Source of the DNA: Bacillota bacterium
GTDB lineage: Bacteria; Bacillota; Clostridia; Christensenellales; CAG-917
Assembly: GCA_023665365.1 (NCBI GenBank)
Contig: JAMPEA010000001.1
Coordinates: forward strand, 19,914-83,913
Direction: 5' to 3'
Length of the DNA: 64,000 nucleotides
Shown: piece after piece, positions 1-8,518 of the stretch
How positions within the stretch are numbered: the stretch's first letter is position 1
How the letters are laid out: the number at the start of each line of letters is the position of its first letter
Position numbers and translations under genes: made by a program
The notes under the pieces: generated by a model
What the model was told of the DNA's origin: nothing
Database searches by the model: none
Seen by the model: only the letters and a program-made list of their open reading frames with translations

Positions 1-1
1 G

Positions 2-535
2 ATGTTCACCGGTCGCGGACTTAGCGGACCTGTCGCGCTTACGCTGTCGTCTTACGTCAACCGCATGAGCGGCGTAACGCTATCGCTCGATTTAAAACCG
101 TCGCTTGACGATAGACAACTCGAAGCGCGTATCCTTCGTGACTTCGACGAGCGAAAAAATCAGGACATTAAAAACGTCACGCGCGCACTGCTTCCCGAGC
201 GACTCAATACTTATGTGTTGAAGCGCGCCGATATAGCGGAAAATAAAAAGGTGAACGCAATAACCAAAGACGAGAGGTCAAGGCTTGCGCATACGGTCAA
301 AAATCTCACGTTCAAAATGACGGGGCTTGCGCCGTTCGGCGAGGCGGTCGTGACTTCGGGCGGAGTCGCGCTAAAATCGCTTTATCCGTCGGGAGAGAGC
401 AGGTTGCGTAGCGGGCTGTATTTCGTAGGCGAGACCGTAGACGTTGACGCTTTGACTGGCGGGTTCAATTTGCAAATCGCATTTGCGACAGCTGTCGCTT
501 GCGCAAGAGATATAATAAAAAAGTGCGGATTGTAA
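2..535 (+). CDS. BaiN/HI0933-type NAD(P)/FAD-dependent oxidoreductase, C-terminal part
   Basis: The 5' part lies outside the window, so only about 177 C-terminal residues are seen. The segment fits the HI0933/YhiN (BaiN) flavoprotein family: it begins with the motif FTGRGLSGP near residue 2, has the family's mid-region VTSGGVALKSL around residue 118, and ends with the FAD-contacting segment GETVDVDALTGGFNLQ followed by a run of small residues. Such proteins are soluble flavin enzymes of mostly unassigned substrate. In Clostridia they often sit directly before cmk, as here (85 bp gap). Family call is firm; the reaction is not known from sequence. Confidence 0.85.
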   Translation: MFTGRGLSGPVALTLSSYVNRMSGVTLSLDLKPSLDDRQLEARILRDFDERKNQDIKNVTRALLPERLNTYVLKRADIAENKKVNAITKDERSRLAHTVKNLTFKMTGLAPFGEAVVTSGGVALKSLYPSGESRLRSGLYFVGETVDVDALTGGFNLQIAFATAVACARDIIKKCGL

Positions 536-619
536 AATCGAATAAAACTCAATCCGTTTAAACGCAGAAATACTATAACAATAAAGGTCTTACACGCATA
601 TAACGTGCAAGGAGGATTT

Positions 620-2044
620 ATGATAAACATCGCAATAGACGGACCTGCCGGAGCAGGCAAGAGCACCGTGGCAAAAGCGGTCGCAAAGGACCTCGGGATA
701 ATTTATCTCGATACGGGGGCAATGTACCGCGCGACTGCGTACTGCGCTTTGCAACAGAATATCGCAGTGAACGATGAAGAAGCCGTCAAAAATATGCTCG
801 ACACTATGATTATGGACATTGTGTACGAAAACGGCGCGCAACAGATTTATGTCAACGGAGTAAACGCCACGCCTTACCTGCGCGAGCATTACATGTCTAA
901 GGCGGCAAGCGATATATCCGCGCTCCCTCCCGTGCGATACAAGATGGTCGAACTGCAAAGAGAGTTTGCAAAGTTGCACGACGTGGTGCTCGACGGCAGG
1001 GATATAGGCACGTTCGTACTTCCCGACGCTAACTGCAAATTTTATATGACCGCCACTGCCGAGGAACGCGCCACGCGCAGATATAAGGAGCTTATCGAAA
1101 AGGGGCAAACCGTCGATTACGATACGCTGTTGCAGGATATAATACAGCGCGACTACAACGATTCGCACCGTGAGGTCGCTCCGCTAAAACAAGCCGACGA
1201 TGCTGAATTTGTAGATACAACGCATATGAGGATCGAAGAAGTCGTCTCGCATATTATCGAAGCGGTGCACGCAAAAACGCAATCCGAAATGATTGAACGG
1301 CAGTCGGACGAATACGACGGCAACAGCGTCGAAGATAATAAAAAAAAAGTAAATAACCGTCAATCTAAACGGATGAAAAAGTATTATAAGCTGCAAACGC
1401 GCTTCGGCTTTTATCGCTTTTTCAGAGCGCTGTTGCGCCCCTTGCAACGTCTGCTTTGGCCCACCGCGATAGTCAATAAACAAAATGCGCTCGTCGAGGG
1501 AAATGCGGTTTACACTTGCAATCACTATTCGGCGGTGGACTCGTTTATTCCGTGCTTTGCGCTGTTCAAAAAGGAAGCTCATATTCTTGCAAAGGAAGAA
1601 CTTTTCAAATCGTCGATAGGCGGTTGGTTTTTGCACAAGATAGGCGCTATTCCGATACGCCGTGACGAGGCGGATATAGCCGCTGTCAAAAACGTGCTCG
1701 AAGTGCTTAAAGGCGGAAAAAAGTTGCTTATATTCCCCGAGGGCACGAGAAACAAAGAGGGTACGCAGGAGATGGCGGAGTTCAAAAAGGGAACGGCGCG
1801 TTTTGCGATAAAAACAAAGTCGCCGATCGTGCCTATGCTGTACTACGCTCCGCCGAAGTTGTTTAAAAAGAACTGGTTGTATGTCGGCGAGCCGTTTACG
1901 CTCGAAGAGTTTTACGGCGAGCATAATCCAGAGCAGATGAACAGAGCTACCGAGATTGTGCGCGAGCATATGGACGAGACGCGCAGGTTTTGCAATGAAT
2001 ACGTGAAAAATATCAAATCCAAAGGAAAAAAGAAAGCGGAGTGA
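620..2044 (+). CDS. cmk-plsC: Cytidylate kinase fused to 1-acyl-glycerol-3-phosphate acyltransferase
   Basis: A two-domain protein of 474 residues. Residues 1-220 are cytidylate kinase (CMP/dCMP phosphorylation), with the P-loop GPAGAGKS near residue 8, LDTGAMYRA and DGRDIGT. A charged lysine-rich linker (about 225-260) leads to a PlsC acyltransferase domain that makes phosphatidic acid at the membrane, with the HX4D motif in NHYSAVDSF and the glycerophosphate-binding motif FPEGTRNKEG. An AAGGAGG ribosome binding site at 609-615 places the start at the ATG at 620; the upstream in-frame GTG at 605 overlaps that site and is unlikely. The 3' end overlaps the next gene by 4 nt, implying translational coupling. 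Cmk-PlsC fusions are known in Clostridia. Confidence 0.93.
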   Translation: MINIAIDGPAGAGKSTVAKAVAKDLGIIYLDTGAMYRATAYCALQQNIAVNDEEAVKNMLDTMIMDIVYENGAQQIYVNGVNATPYLREHYMSKAASDISALPPVRYKMVELQREFAKLHDVVLDGRDIGTFVLPDANCKFYMTATAEERATRRYKELIEKGQTVDYDTLLQDIIQRDYNDSHREVAPLKQADDAEFVDTTHMRIEEVVSHIIEAVHAKTQSEMIERQSDEYDGNSVEDNKKKVNNRQSKRMKKYYKLQTRFGFYRFFRALLRPLQRLLWPTAIVNKQNALVEGNAVYTCNHYSAVDSFIPCFALFKKEAHILAKEELFKSSIGGWFLHKIGAIPIRRDEADIAAVKNVLEVLKGGKKLLIFPEGTRNKEGTQEMAEFKKGTARFAIKTKSPIVPMLYYAPPKLFKKNWLYVGEPFTLEEFYGEHNPEQMNRATEIVREHMDETRRFCNEYVKNIKSKGKKKAE

Positions 2045-4425
2045 GGGTAGAGATTGCAAAACACGCCGGCTTTTGCAGCGGCGTCAAATCGGCGGTCGAG
2101 AAGGCTTTGAACCTTGCGAAAACGTATGGGCACGTCTATACGCTGGGCGAGCTCGTTCACAATGAGCTTGTGACGGAATTTCTGCATTCTAACAGTGTGG
2201 ATAGCATAGAGTTGAGCGACATCGAACGCCTTAAAGAGGGCGACGTTGCGTTAATCCGCGCTCACGGCGTGCCTGCCGAAACGGAGCGACGTTTGCGCGA
2301 GCGCGGAATTAGGGTTGAGGATGCCACGTGTCCCGTCGTAAAGCGCAATCAACGGATTGCGAGCGAAAGAGCGTCCGCAGGCGACGAGGTTATAATTTTC
2401 GGAGATGAGAAACACGATGAAGTTGTAGGCGTAGCGAGTTATGCTGGCGACAAAGTAAATATCGTTCCTGCGAACGAAATGCCCAAAATCGGCGAAAATC
2501 CGACCTCGATACTCTTTCAAACCACCGTTTTGGAGGAAAATTTTAAAAAAATCAGCGATTTTGTCACGAAAATCAAAAAAAATACGCACAAATCAGTTGG
2601 CATTTTTAATACGATTTGCTACAATACAACAGTAAGACAAGAAGAGGTGCGCGCGCTTGCGCAGTCCACGGACGCCGTTTTGGTTTTGGGCGCAAAGCAC
2701 AGCGCAAATACCCGCAGGCTTGCCGAGGTCGCAAGGGAATATAATTCCAACGTGATTTTCGCAAACAGCGTCGGCGAGGTCAAATCGAGTCTTAAAGCGT
2801 TTAAGGATATTCAAAGTGTATCAATCGTCGCAGGAGCTTCGACTCCACCGTGGTTGATACGGGAGGTAAATAAACTTATGAGTGAAACAACTCAAATCAC
2901 AGCCGAAAATTCGGCAGAAGTTGAAGTGAACAAAGAGGCAACACTTCAAGAGCAAACGGCACCCGCTCAGGGCAAAGAACCCGAGACTATGGCGGATTTG
3001 ATGAAAACTACAAACGTAGGCGGCAATTATACCAATTATCAAGTCGGCAGACGCATAAAGGGCACTGTCATCAGCGTCGGCGAGTCGGGTATCTACGTCG
3101 CATTCGGCGGCAAAAAAGACGGTTTCATTGATAAGACGGAAACCTCCATCGACGGCAACTACAATCCGTCGGATTTCCAAGTCGGCGACACGGTCTATGC
3201 AAAGATCAAGTCCGTCGAAAAAGAGTACGTCAAACTCTCCAAGAAAGACGTTGACGTAGATCGCGCGGCAGAGGAAGAGGCTGAAAAGGCGCTCGCCGCG
3301 GGCGAGTTCTCGCTCGTGATGACCGAGGTCGTCAAAGACGGTCTGCGCGGACGTATGGGACAATATACGGTGTTCGTGCCTGCAAGCCAAATCAGAATTG
3401 GATACGTAAACAATCTCGAAGACTACAAGGGCAAAAAACTCCGCCTCATGATTATGCCTCCCAAGGCAAAAGCAAACGCCGAAGCGCAGGAGGGCGAGGA
3501 AACCGCAGAGGTCGCCGAGGTCAAGGCGGAAGAAACCGCAAAGCCGCAACATAGAAAGAAATATCTCGTCGCCTCTCAGCGTATGATACTCGAAAAGGAG
3601 AAAAAAGAAAAGGAGGACGCGTTCTGGGGCAAGATGCACGTCAACGACATCGTGACGGGCAAAGTCAAGAGATTTACTCCGTTCGGCGCGTTCGTAAGCG
3701 TAGACGGCTTCGATTGCCTTGCGCATATCTCCGAGCTTAGCTGGAACAGAATAACCGACCCGTCTACTGTCCTTAAAATCGGCGACGTAAAGGATTTCGT
3801 CGTGCTCAAACTCGATAGAGAAGCAGGCAGAATTTCGCTTGGATACAAACAACTTCAAAAGAAGCCCTATGAAATCGCCGCCGAAAAATATCCTGTCGGC
3901 ACGGTCGTCAAGGGCAAAGTCGAGAGGATTTTCCCTTATGGCGCGTTCGTCTCAATCGAGGACGGCATAGACGGCTTGGTTCACGTGTCGCAGATTTCGC
4001 ACAACTGGATTAAGGACGCAAGCGAGGCGTTGACCGCAGGTCAAGAGGTCGAAGCGAAGATTATCGGCTTTGAGGATACTCGCATAACGCTTTCCATCAA
4101 GGATTTGTTGCCCACACCCGACGAGTCGATTACGGCTATTGAGGTCGATGGCGAAGCTACCGAGGAAGAGAAGGCAAGCAAGCGCAGTTCGAGGATGAAG
4201 AAATTCGAGCAAAAGGTCGCCGACGGCGAGGGCAGAAAGCGCGCTCCCAAGAAAGAGGCTTCAAACGAGCCGAAAGAGTGGGTATCGGGCAGTGGTTCTG
4301 CGTCTTTGGGCGAACTCTTTAAGGGCTTAAATCTTGACCTCGCGGAAGATGCGGAACAGAGCGAGGAAGCTCCTAAGAAAAAGACGACTCGCAAGAAGAA
4401 AACCGAAACAACCGACGCAGAATAA
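2041..4425 (+). CDS. ispH-rpsA: IspH (HMBPP reductase) fused to ribosomal protein S1
   Basis: The 794-residue protein joins two functions. Residues 1-280 are 4-hydroxy-3-methylbut-2-enyl diphosphate reductase, the last MEP-pathway enzyme; the three iron-sulfur ligands are visible as Cys12 (GFCSGVK), Cys97 (ATCPVVK) and Cys193 (TICYNT), with His40, His75 and His125. The rest carries four S1 RNA-binding domains (starting near VGRRIKGTV, LAAGEFSLV, VNDIVTGKV and YPVGTVVKG) and a lysine-rich tail. Translation starts with GTG inside the stop of cmk-plsC. The fusion is well known in Clostridia. An in-frame ATG at 2878, preceded by GGGAGG at 2861-2866, could yield free S1. Confidence 0.95.
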   Translation: MRVEIAKHAGFCSGVKSAVEKALNLAKTYGHVYTLGELVHNELVTEFLHSNSVDSIELSDIERLKEGDVALIRAHGVPAETERRLRERGIRVEDATCPVVKRNQRIASERASAGDEVIIFGDEKHDEVVGVASYAGDKVNIVPANEMPKIGENPTSILFQTTVLEENFKKISDFVTKIKKNTHKSVGIFNTICYNTTVRQEEVRALAQSTDAVLVLGAKHSANTRRLAEVAREYNSNVIFANSVGEVKSSLKAFKDIQSVSIVAGASTPPWLIREVNKLMSETTQITAENSAEVEVNKEATLQEQTAPAQGKEPETMADLMKTTNVGGNYTNYQVGRRIKGTVISVGESGIYVAFGGKKDGFIDKTETSIDGNYNPSDFQVGDTVYAKIKSVEKEYVKLSKKDVDVDRAAEEEAEKALAAGEFSLVMTEVVKDGLRGRMGQYTVFVPASQIRIGYVNNLEDYKGKKLRLMIMPPKAKANAEAQEGEETAEVAEVKAEETAKPQHRKKYLVASQRMILEKEKKEKEDAFWGKMHVNDIVTGKVKRFTPFGAFVSVDGFDCLAHISELSWNRITDPSTVLKIGDVKDFVVLKLDREAGRISLGYKQLQKKPYEIAAEKYPVGTVVKGKVERIFPYGAFVSIEDGIDGLVHVSQISHNWIKDASEALTAGQEVEAKIIGFEDTRITLSIKDLLPTPDESITAIEVDGEATEEEKASKRSSRMKKFEQKVADGEGRKRAPKKEASNEPKEWVSGSGSASLGELFKGLNLDLAEDAEQSEEAPKKKTTRKKKTETTDAE

Positions 4426-4444
4426 GGATAATTAAATCACTATA

Positions 4445-4473
4445 AAATCCGCCGAGAACTTCGGCGGATTTTT
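4445..4473 (+). terminator. Rho-independent terminator after ispH-rpsA
   Basis: Inverted repeat TCCGCCGA (4448-4455) and TCGGCGGA (4461-4468) with flanking A and T runs, 20 nt after the S1 stop. It is nearly symmetrical, so it may also stop the convergent rnhA transcript. Confidence 0.85.
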
Positions 4474-4495
4474 ATATGCTTTTTGGATAAAATAG

Positions 4496-4945
4496 TTATT
4501 TTGCAGTAAGTTGTTTGATTGCCGTGCGAGCAAGCATGTCGCAACGGTTATTCAATTCGTTGTCGGCATGTCCTTTGACTTTTACGAAAGTTACGTCATG
4601 TTTTGAGGTGAGCGCAAGCAGTTTTTTCCATAGGTCTACGTTTTTCACGGGGGACTTGCTTGCGGTGCGCCATCCGCGGGCAATCCAACCGCTAATCCAG
4701 TCTTTCAAAAACGGGTCAACGGAATACGCGCTGTCGCTGTACAGAGTGACCTTGCAAGGTTCTTTTAGCATATTCAGACCCTCGATGATAGCGGTGAGTT
4801 CCATCCGATTATTGGTTGTGTCAACCTCTCCGCCGCTGATTTCCTTGCTGTGCCCGTTATAAAGCAGTACAGCCGCCCAGCCGCCCGCGCCGGGATTTCC
4901 CGAGCAAGCGCCGTCGGTATATATTTCGACCGTCTTTTTTGCCAT
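4496..4945 (-). CDS. rnhA: Ribonuclease HI
   Basis: A 149-residue type 1 RNase H that cuts the RNA strand of RNA-DNA hybrids. The metal-binding carboxylates are present: Asp in YTDGACSGNPG (residue 11), Glu in NRMELTAI, Asp in YSDSAYS, and the C-terminal Asp in NNRCDMLA. Start: the ATG at 4945 has AAAGGA seven nt upstream; a TTG two codons earlier is less likely. It is convergent with the S1 gene and divergent from tRNA-Trp. Confidence 0.95.
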   Translation of the reverse strand: MAKKTVEIYTDGACSGNPGAGGWAAVLLYNGHSKEISGGEVDTTNNRMELTAIIEGLNMLKEPCKVTLYSDSAYSVDPFLKDWISGWIARGWRTASKSPVKNVDLWKKLLALTSKHDVTFVKVKGHADNELNNRCDMLARTAIKQLTAK

Positions 4946-4992
4946 ATGCAATTCCTTTATTTTGTAAATTTATGCTAATTAAAGCAATTCGT

Positions 4993-5021
4993 TTGACTAT
5001 TCGTTGCAGGTTTGCTATACT
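4993..5021 (+). promoter_or_regulatory. Sigma-A promoter for tRNA-Trp
   Basis: TTGACT at 4993-4998, a 17-nt spacer, and TATACT at 5016-5021. Transcription would start near 5028, about 11 nt before the mature tRNA. Confidence 0.75.
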
Positions 5022-5038
5022 GAACGAGCTTGATATAC

Positions 5039-5112
5039 AGGGGTGTAGTTTAGTGGTAAAACTACGGTCTCCAAAACCGTTGTTGAGGGTCCGATTCCTT
5101 CCACCCCTGCCA
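5039..5112 (+). tRNA. tRNA-Trp (CCA anticodon)
   Basis: Cloverleaf with acceptor stem AGGGGTG pairing with CACCCCT, anticodon stem ACGGT/ACCGT, loop CTCCAAA giving anticodon CCA, a TTCGA-like T loop (TCCGATTCC), and an encoded 3' CCA at 5110-5112. It is a stand-alone gene with its own promoter and terminator. Confidence 0.96.
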
Positions 5113-5137
5113 AAGAAACCGAAAGGTTTCTTTTTTT
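5113..5137 (+). terminator. Terminator of tRNA-Trp
   Basis: Stem AAGAAACC (5113-5120), GAAA loop, GGTTTCTT (5125-5132), followed by a T run, immediately after the tRNA CCA end. Confidence 0.85.
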
Positions 5138-5218
5138 ATGCAAGGGCAAAAGCCTTATGCGCTCGTTCTAAAATTATAATAGCACAATTCGGCTATTAAA
5201 TAAAGCACATATTTACAA

Positions 5219-5248
5219 TAAAAAAACCGCCGCTGTTGCGACGGTTTT
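5219..5248 (-). terminator. Terminator of the PadR-type regulator gene
   Basis: Read on the minus strand, the stem AAAACCGTCGC, loop AACA and GCGGCGGTTTT are followed by a T run, about 8 nt after the stop codon at 5256. One mismatch in the stem. Confidence 0.8.
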
Positions 5249-5255
5249 AAAATAG

Positions 5256-7319
5256 TTATGCGATATGATATTTTCTTGTGCGATAGAGCAACCAGTATAT
5301 GAGGGAGCTTATCGGCAGATTTAGCAGTATAACCGCGGGTATGACCATTGAGCAGAGTATCAAATCAATGTCGTTGACGCTTGCGCCGAGTGCGAAGAAG
5401 CCTATCAAAATGCAGATTACGGTCAACTCGATAAACAGCATAGCGCGGTTGAGTATGGACAGCTTGAAGTTGAAGTTAGCTCGCGTTCGCCGCGTCGGGT
5501 TCAGGAAGTAAATGACAGTCGGGAGGAGGCACAGCACAGCGCCTACAAGCGTAATCGGCAGGAAGTACACGTAGCTTATTCGCGTTGCGAGGGACAGCCA
5601 CATGACAGCAATTTCCGCGAGGAAGAGTGCGAGCACGATTAGGAAAGTGTCGCGGTTTATGCGGTTTGACTGAATGAAGTTAAACGTATAATATTCCGAC
5701 GTGTTGCCTTTGTCGTACGGGCGGATTTTAAAGCCCTTGGAGTACAGGCGGGTTTTGATGTCGGCATCTGTATAGGCTGGTTGTTGGGTCGGCTTGCTTT
5801 CGTACTCTTCCGCCTGCGCGTTTTCGTCGGCAATGGAGTTGAAGAAATCGCGGTAGTTGACGTGATTTTTTTCGTACTCGAAACCGTCCTCGTTTTGAGT
5901 GACGACGGCGGACGTTGCGCCGTACGAGTTGTCAGAGGCATACGTATCGAGTTCCGACTGAGCGTACTCTCTTTCATATGCGAGGGCGTCGGCGGCAAGC
6001 TCCTGTTGCTGTCTTTCAAATTCCTCTTGTTGACGGCGAAGCTCCTCGGCTTGTTGACGAAGCCGTTCCGCTTCGATTTCGGCGGCTTTTTCGTCCATTT
6101 GTCTAAACAGGTCTTGGAGAGTAGCTTGCGGTTGAGCGTTTTCTTGCGCGTCGGCGGGCTGTTCCAAATAGATATTTTCCGTTTCGGGGACGTTGGCGTA
6201 AATCTGTGTGGGACGCGCGACGGGGTAATGATATTCCGATTGAGCGTCGAGTTTTGCAAACAGCTCGTCCACGGTGGTGGAGGGGCGGCTTTGCTCAATG
6301 CGTCTGCGTTCCTCTTCCTCTGCGCGTTCCTCCTGCAATCTGCGGAGTTCCTCCTCGACGGCGGCGCGCTGGATTTCGGATACGTAAAGCTGTTCCTCCG
6401 TGGAGGAGCGCTCCTGTTCGAGTTGACGCAGTTGCTCCTCGATTTCGGCGTACTGCTCTTTGGATAGGCGAAGCTGTTCTTCCGCCTCGCGCAGTTGCTC
6501 CTCGGTGGAAGTGCGTTCCTGCTCGACTTGATGCAACTGTACTTCGCTGTTTATGCGATGCTCCTCGGCGATGCGGAGTTGTTCCTCCTTTTCGCGTTCG
6601 GACGCAGAAACGTTGCGCAGTTCCTCTTCCTTATCGAGACGGGCTTGTTCGGCGAGTTTTAACTCCTCCTCGTATTTTGCCTGTGCGTCCTCGATTTCGC
6701 GCAGTTTAGCAAGTGCGGCGGCAAGTTCCTCCTCGGTTTTGCGGGCTTGCTCGTCGTCGAGCGTCGCTTGCGTGAGCGCGCGCTCGTACTCTTCCTCTGA
6801 AAGCGGATTGCCGAAGCGGTCTATGTATATGCGTTTTTCAACCTCTACGGGCTTTTCGACTTCTACGATTTTTTCCTTATAAACCACTTTTTGAGTATCG
6901 TCCGAACTGCTTTCGCGCTTGGAGTAGGGGCGAAGCTCGGACGCATCGAAGGGAATATCCTTTGTGAAGTCGAATTCGCTGTCGGATACGAGCTTATCCA
7001 AAATGGTGCGGGCATACTCATACTCGCCTTTTTCTTTCAATAGGTAGTTTCTCCCCTCGGGCGTCAGGGCGTAGTAACGACGTTTGCCGCCGCCCGTGTC
7101 GTCGGGAGCGCCGTCGTAAGAGCTTACCAGCCCTTGCTTTTCGAGGCGTTTCAACTGATTATACAGCGTAGCCTGTTTGAGCGCATACTGACTGTGGCTT
7201 TTGTCCTCGATTTCTTTGAGGATTTCATAGCCGTACTTATCATCGTCTTTCAGACAGCCGAGGATAATAGTCGTGACGTTGCCTCTGATGAGGTCGCTGT
7301 TGACGGATGAAATATCCAT
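5256..7319 (-). CDS. Membrane-anchored PadR-type transcriptional regulator with long coiled coil
   Basis: 687 residues in three parts. Residues 1-115 are a PadR winged-helix domain, with GYEILKEIED, ATLYNQLKRLEKQGLV and the wing GGGKRRYYALTPEG. Residues about 180-345 and 405-455 are highly charged Glu/Gln/Arg heptad sequence predicted to form a coiled coil, with recurrent EEQLR units; two short related motifs, VDELFAKLD (about 350) and LQDLFRQMD (about 401), occur in the linker. Residues about 557-678 hold four hydrophobic segments, so the C terminus should sit in the membrane with the DNA-binding domain in the cytosol. Normal PadR proteins are 100-200 residues. The target genes and signal are unknown; the promoter carries two palindromes that suggest autoregulation. 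The RBS GGGAG precedes the ATG. Confidence 0.85.
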   Translation of the reverse strand: MDISSVNSDLIRGNVTTIILGCLKDDDKYGYEILKEIEDKSHSQYALKQATLYNQLKRLEKQGLVSSYDGAPDDTGGGKRRYYALTPEGRNYLLKEKGEYEYARTILDKLVSDSEFDFTKDIPFDASELRPYSKRESSSDDTQKVVYKEKIVEVEKPVEVEKRIYIDRFGNPLSEEEYERALTQATLDDEQARKTEEELAAALAKLREIEDAQAKYEEELKLAEQARLDKEEELRNVSASEREKEEQLRIAEEHRINSEVQLHQVEQERTSTEEQLREAEEQLRLSKEQYAEIEEQLRQLEQERSSTEEQLYVSEIQRAAVEEELRRLQEERAEEEERRRIEQSRPSTTVDELFAKLDAQSEYHYPVARPTQIYANVPETENIYLEQPADAQENAQPQATLQDLFRQMDEKAAEIEAERLRQQAEELRRQQEEFERQQQELAADALAYEREYAQSELDTYASDNSYGATSAVVTQNEDGFEYEKNHVNYRDFFNSIADENAQAEEYESKPTQQPAYTDADIKTRLYSKGFKIRPYDKGNTSEYYTFNFIQSNRINRDTFLIVLALFLAEIAVMWLSLATRISYVYFLPITLVGAVLCLLPTVIYFLNPTRRTRANFNFKLSILNRAMLFIELTVICILIGFFALGASVNDIDLILCSMVIPAVILLNLPISSLIYWLLYRTRKYHIA

Positions 7320-7346
7320 AACTCATCTCCCATGGTTGATAGCTCA

Positions 7347-7375
7347 ATTTTAGCAAACTATTATCGAATAGTCAA
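7347..7375 (-). promoter_or_regulatory. Promoter of the PadR-type gene with palindromic operator in the spacer
   Basis: On the minus strand, TTGACT (7370-7375), a 17-nt spacer and TAAAAT (7347-7352). A perfect inverted repeat ACTATT-ATCG-AATAGT (7357-7372, plus-strand reading) fills the spacer and overlaps the -35 box, the expected place for a repressor site. That the gene's own product binds it is inference. Confidence 0.7.
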
Positions 7376-7394
7376 TATTATATAATAGTTTATA

Positions 7395-7413
7395 TTAGTA
7401 CATAATGTAATAA
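7395..7413. promoter_or_regulatory. PadR-like palindromic operator candidate
   Basis: A 19-bp near-perfect palindrome centred on 7404, core TACAT-A-ATGTA, eight of nine positions symmetrical. The ACAT/ATGT half-sites resemble those described for PadR family operators. It lies just upstream of the -35 box of the PadR-type gene and downstream of the recombinase stop codon. Confidence 0.55.
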
Positions 7414-7441
7414 ATTGTATGATTGATAAAGGATTGGCGCG

Positions 7442-8512
7442 TTATTCGGACTTATCGCGCAGTTTTATGACCTGCGAAGCGATTTTGCGATGGTCCTCCT
7501 CGATGGCGGCGTAGTGTTTTTTTGTGGTGTTTACGTCGCGGTGTCCGAGGACGTCGGCAACCATATATATGTCGCCGGTTGCGCGATATAGATTTGTGCC
7601 GAACGTACTGCGGAGTTTATGCGGCGAGATTTTTTTTAGGGGAGTCGCTTCTACCGCGTACTTTTTCACGAGGTTTTCTACGGCGCGTACTGATATGCGC
7701 TTGACTTGCAAGGATAAAAACAGAGCGTCGGTGTCTCCTGTGGCGAGCTTTTCGCAACGGTTTATAAGGGCTTTGCGCTCGCCGTCGATATACTCGATTA
7801 AAGCCGCCGCAACCTCATCGCCGAAGTATAAAATGGCACGGTTGCCGCCTTTGCGGGTTACGGTGAACGCGTTCGTTTCAAAATCTATATCTGTTAAGTT
7901 TAGCCCGACGCATTCGCTGACGCGGATACCCGTGCCGAGCAACAGGGTGAGGATAGCAACGTCGCGGTAGCGCGTGTTGCGCTGTATTTTGCGCTGATGC
8001 TCGCTCATGCCTTCGCCGTTTTCGGCAATGTCGAGGATGCGCGTAATCTCTCGTTCTTCAAGGCGGATGATTTCCTTGTCGTGTTGTTTTGGCATAGTGA
8101 GCTTCGCAGATACGTTCGCGCTCAATTTGTCATGATTGAAAAAGTATTTGAAAAACGTGCGCACCGTCGAAATCTTGCGCGCCTTGCCTTTGTTGCCGTT
8201 TGTGTATTCCTTGCCGTCGAATTCGTAGAGGCTGAGATATTCCATATACGCTTCGAGGTGTTGGGCAGTAATTTTTTCAAGGTCGTGCAAGGTGAAGTCG
8301 GCTATGTCGCTATAACCTCTGAATGCGCGCACATGTCCTAAAAGATAATCGAAAAATATACGCAAATCGTATGCGTAATATAGCCTTGTAAGCGGGGTAG
8401 TGAGAGGTTCGATGCCGATAAAAAACTCGTCGCAGAATTCGGGCAGAATATCGCGCAATTCTCTTAGGCGCAGAGTGACTTTTTTATCGCGTTCGTTAAA
8501 GTAGTTTGCCAT
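7442..8512 (-). CDS. Tyrosine recombinase (Xer/phage integrase family)
   Basis: 356 residues with an N-terminal SAM-like core-binding domain (about 20-135) and a complete catalytic domain: Arg197 (GTGIRVSE), Lys221 (RKGGN), His298 and Arg301 (SPHKLRST), His324 (LGHRDVNTT) and nucleophile Tyr334 (KKHYAAI). The enzyme cuts and rejoins DNA at specific sites. It could be a chromosomal XerC/D-like protein or the integrase of the neighbouring accessory genes; sequence alone does not decide. No Shine-Dalgarno site precedes the ATG; a promoter (TTGCTA at 8542-8547, N17, TACAAT at 8519-8524) would start the RNA at or next to the ATG, suggesting a leaderless message. Confidence 0.88.
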   Translation of the reverse strand: MANYFNERDKKVTLRLRELRDILPEFCDEFFIGIEPLTTPLTRLYYAYDLRIFFDYLLGHVRAFRGYSDIADFTLHDLEKITAQHLEAYMEYLSLYEFDGKEYTNGNKGKARKISTVRTFFKYFFNHDKLSANVSAKLTMPKQHDKEIIRLEEREITRILDIAENGEGMSEHQRKIQRNTRYRDVAILTLLLGTGIRVSECVGLNLTDIDFETNAFTVTRKGGNRAILYFGDEVAAALIEYIDGERKALINRCEKLATGDTDALFLSLQVKRISVRAVENLVKKYAVEATPLKKISPHKLRSTFGTNLYRATGDIYMVADVLGHRDVNTTKKHYAAIEEDHRKIASQVIKLRDKSE

Positions 8513-8518
8513 ACGAAC

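Noticed and set aside
605..619. GTG at 605 as the start of the Cmk-PlsC gene
   Set aside because: It overlaps the AAGGAGG site that serves the ATG at 620, where the kinase homology begins.
2821..3858. 345-codon minus-strand frame inside the S1 region
   Set aside because: Antisense shadow of the IspH-S1 gene; composition mirrors the coding strand.
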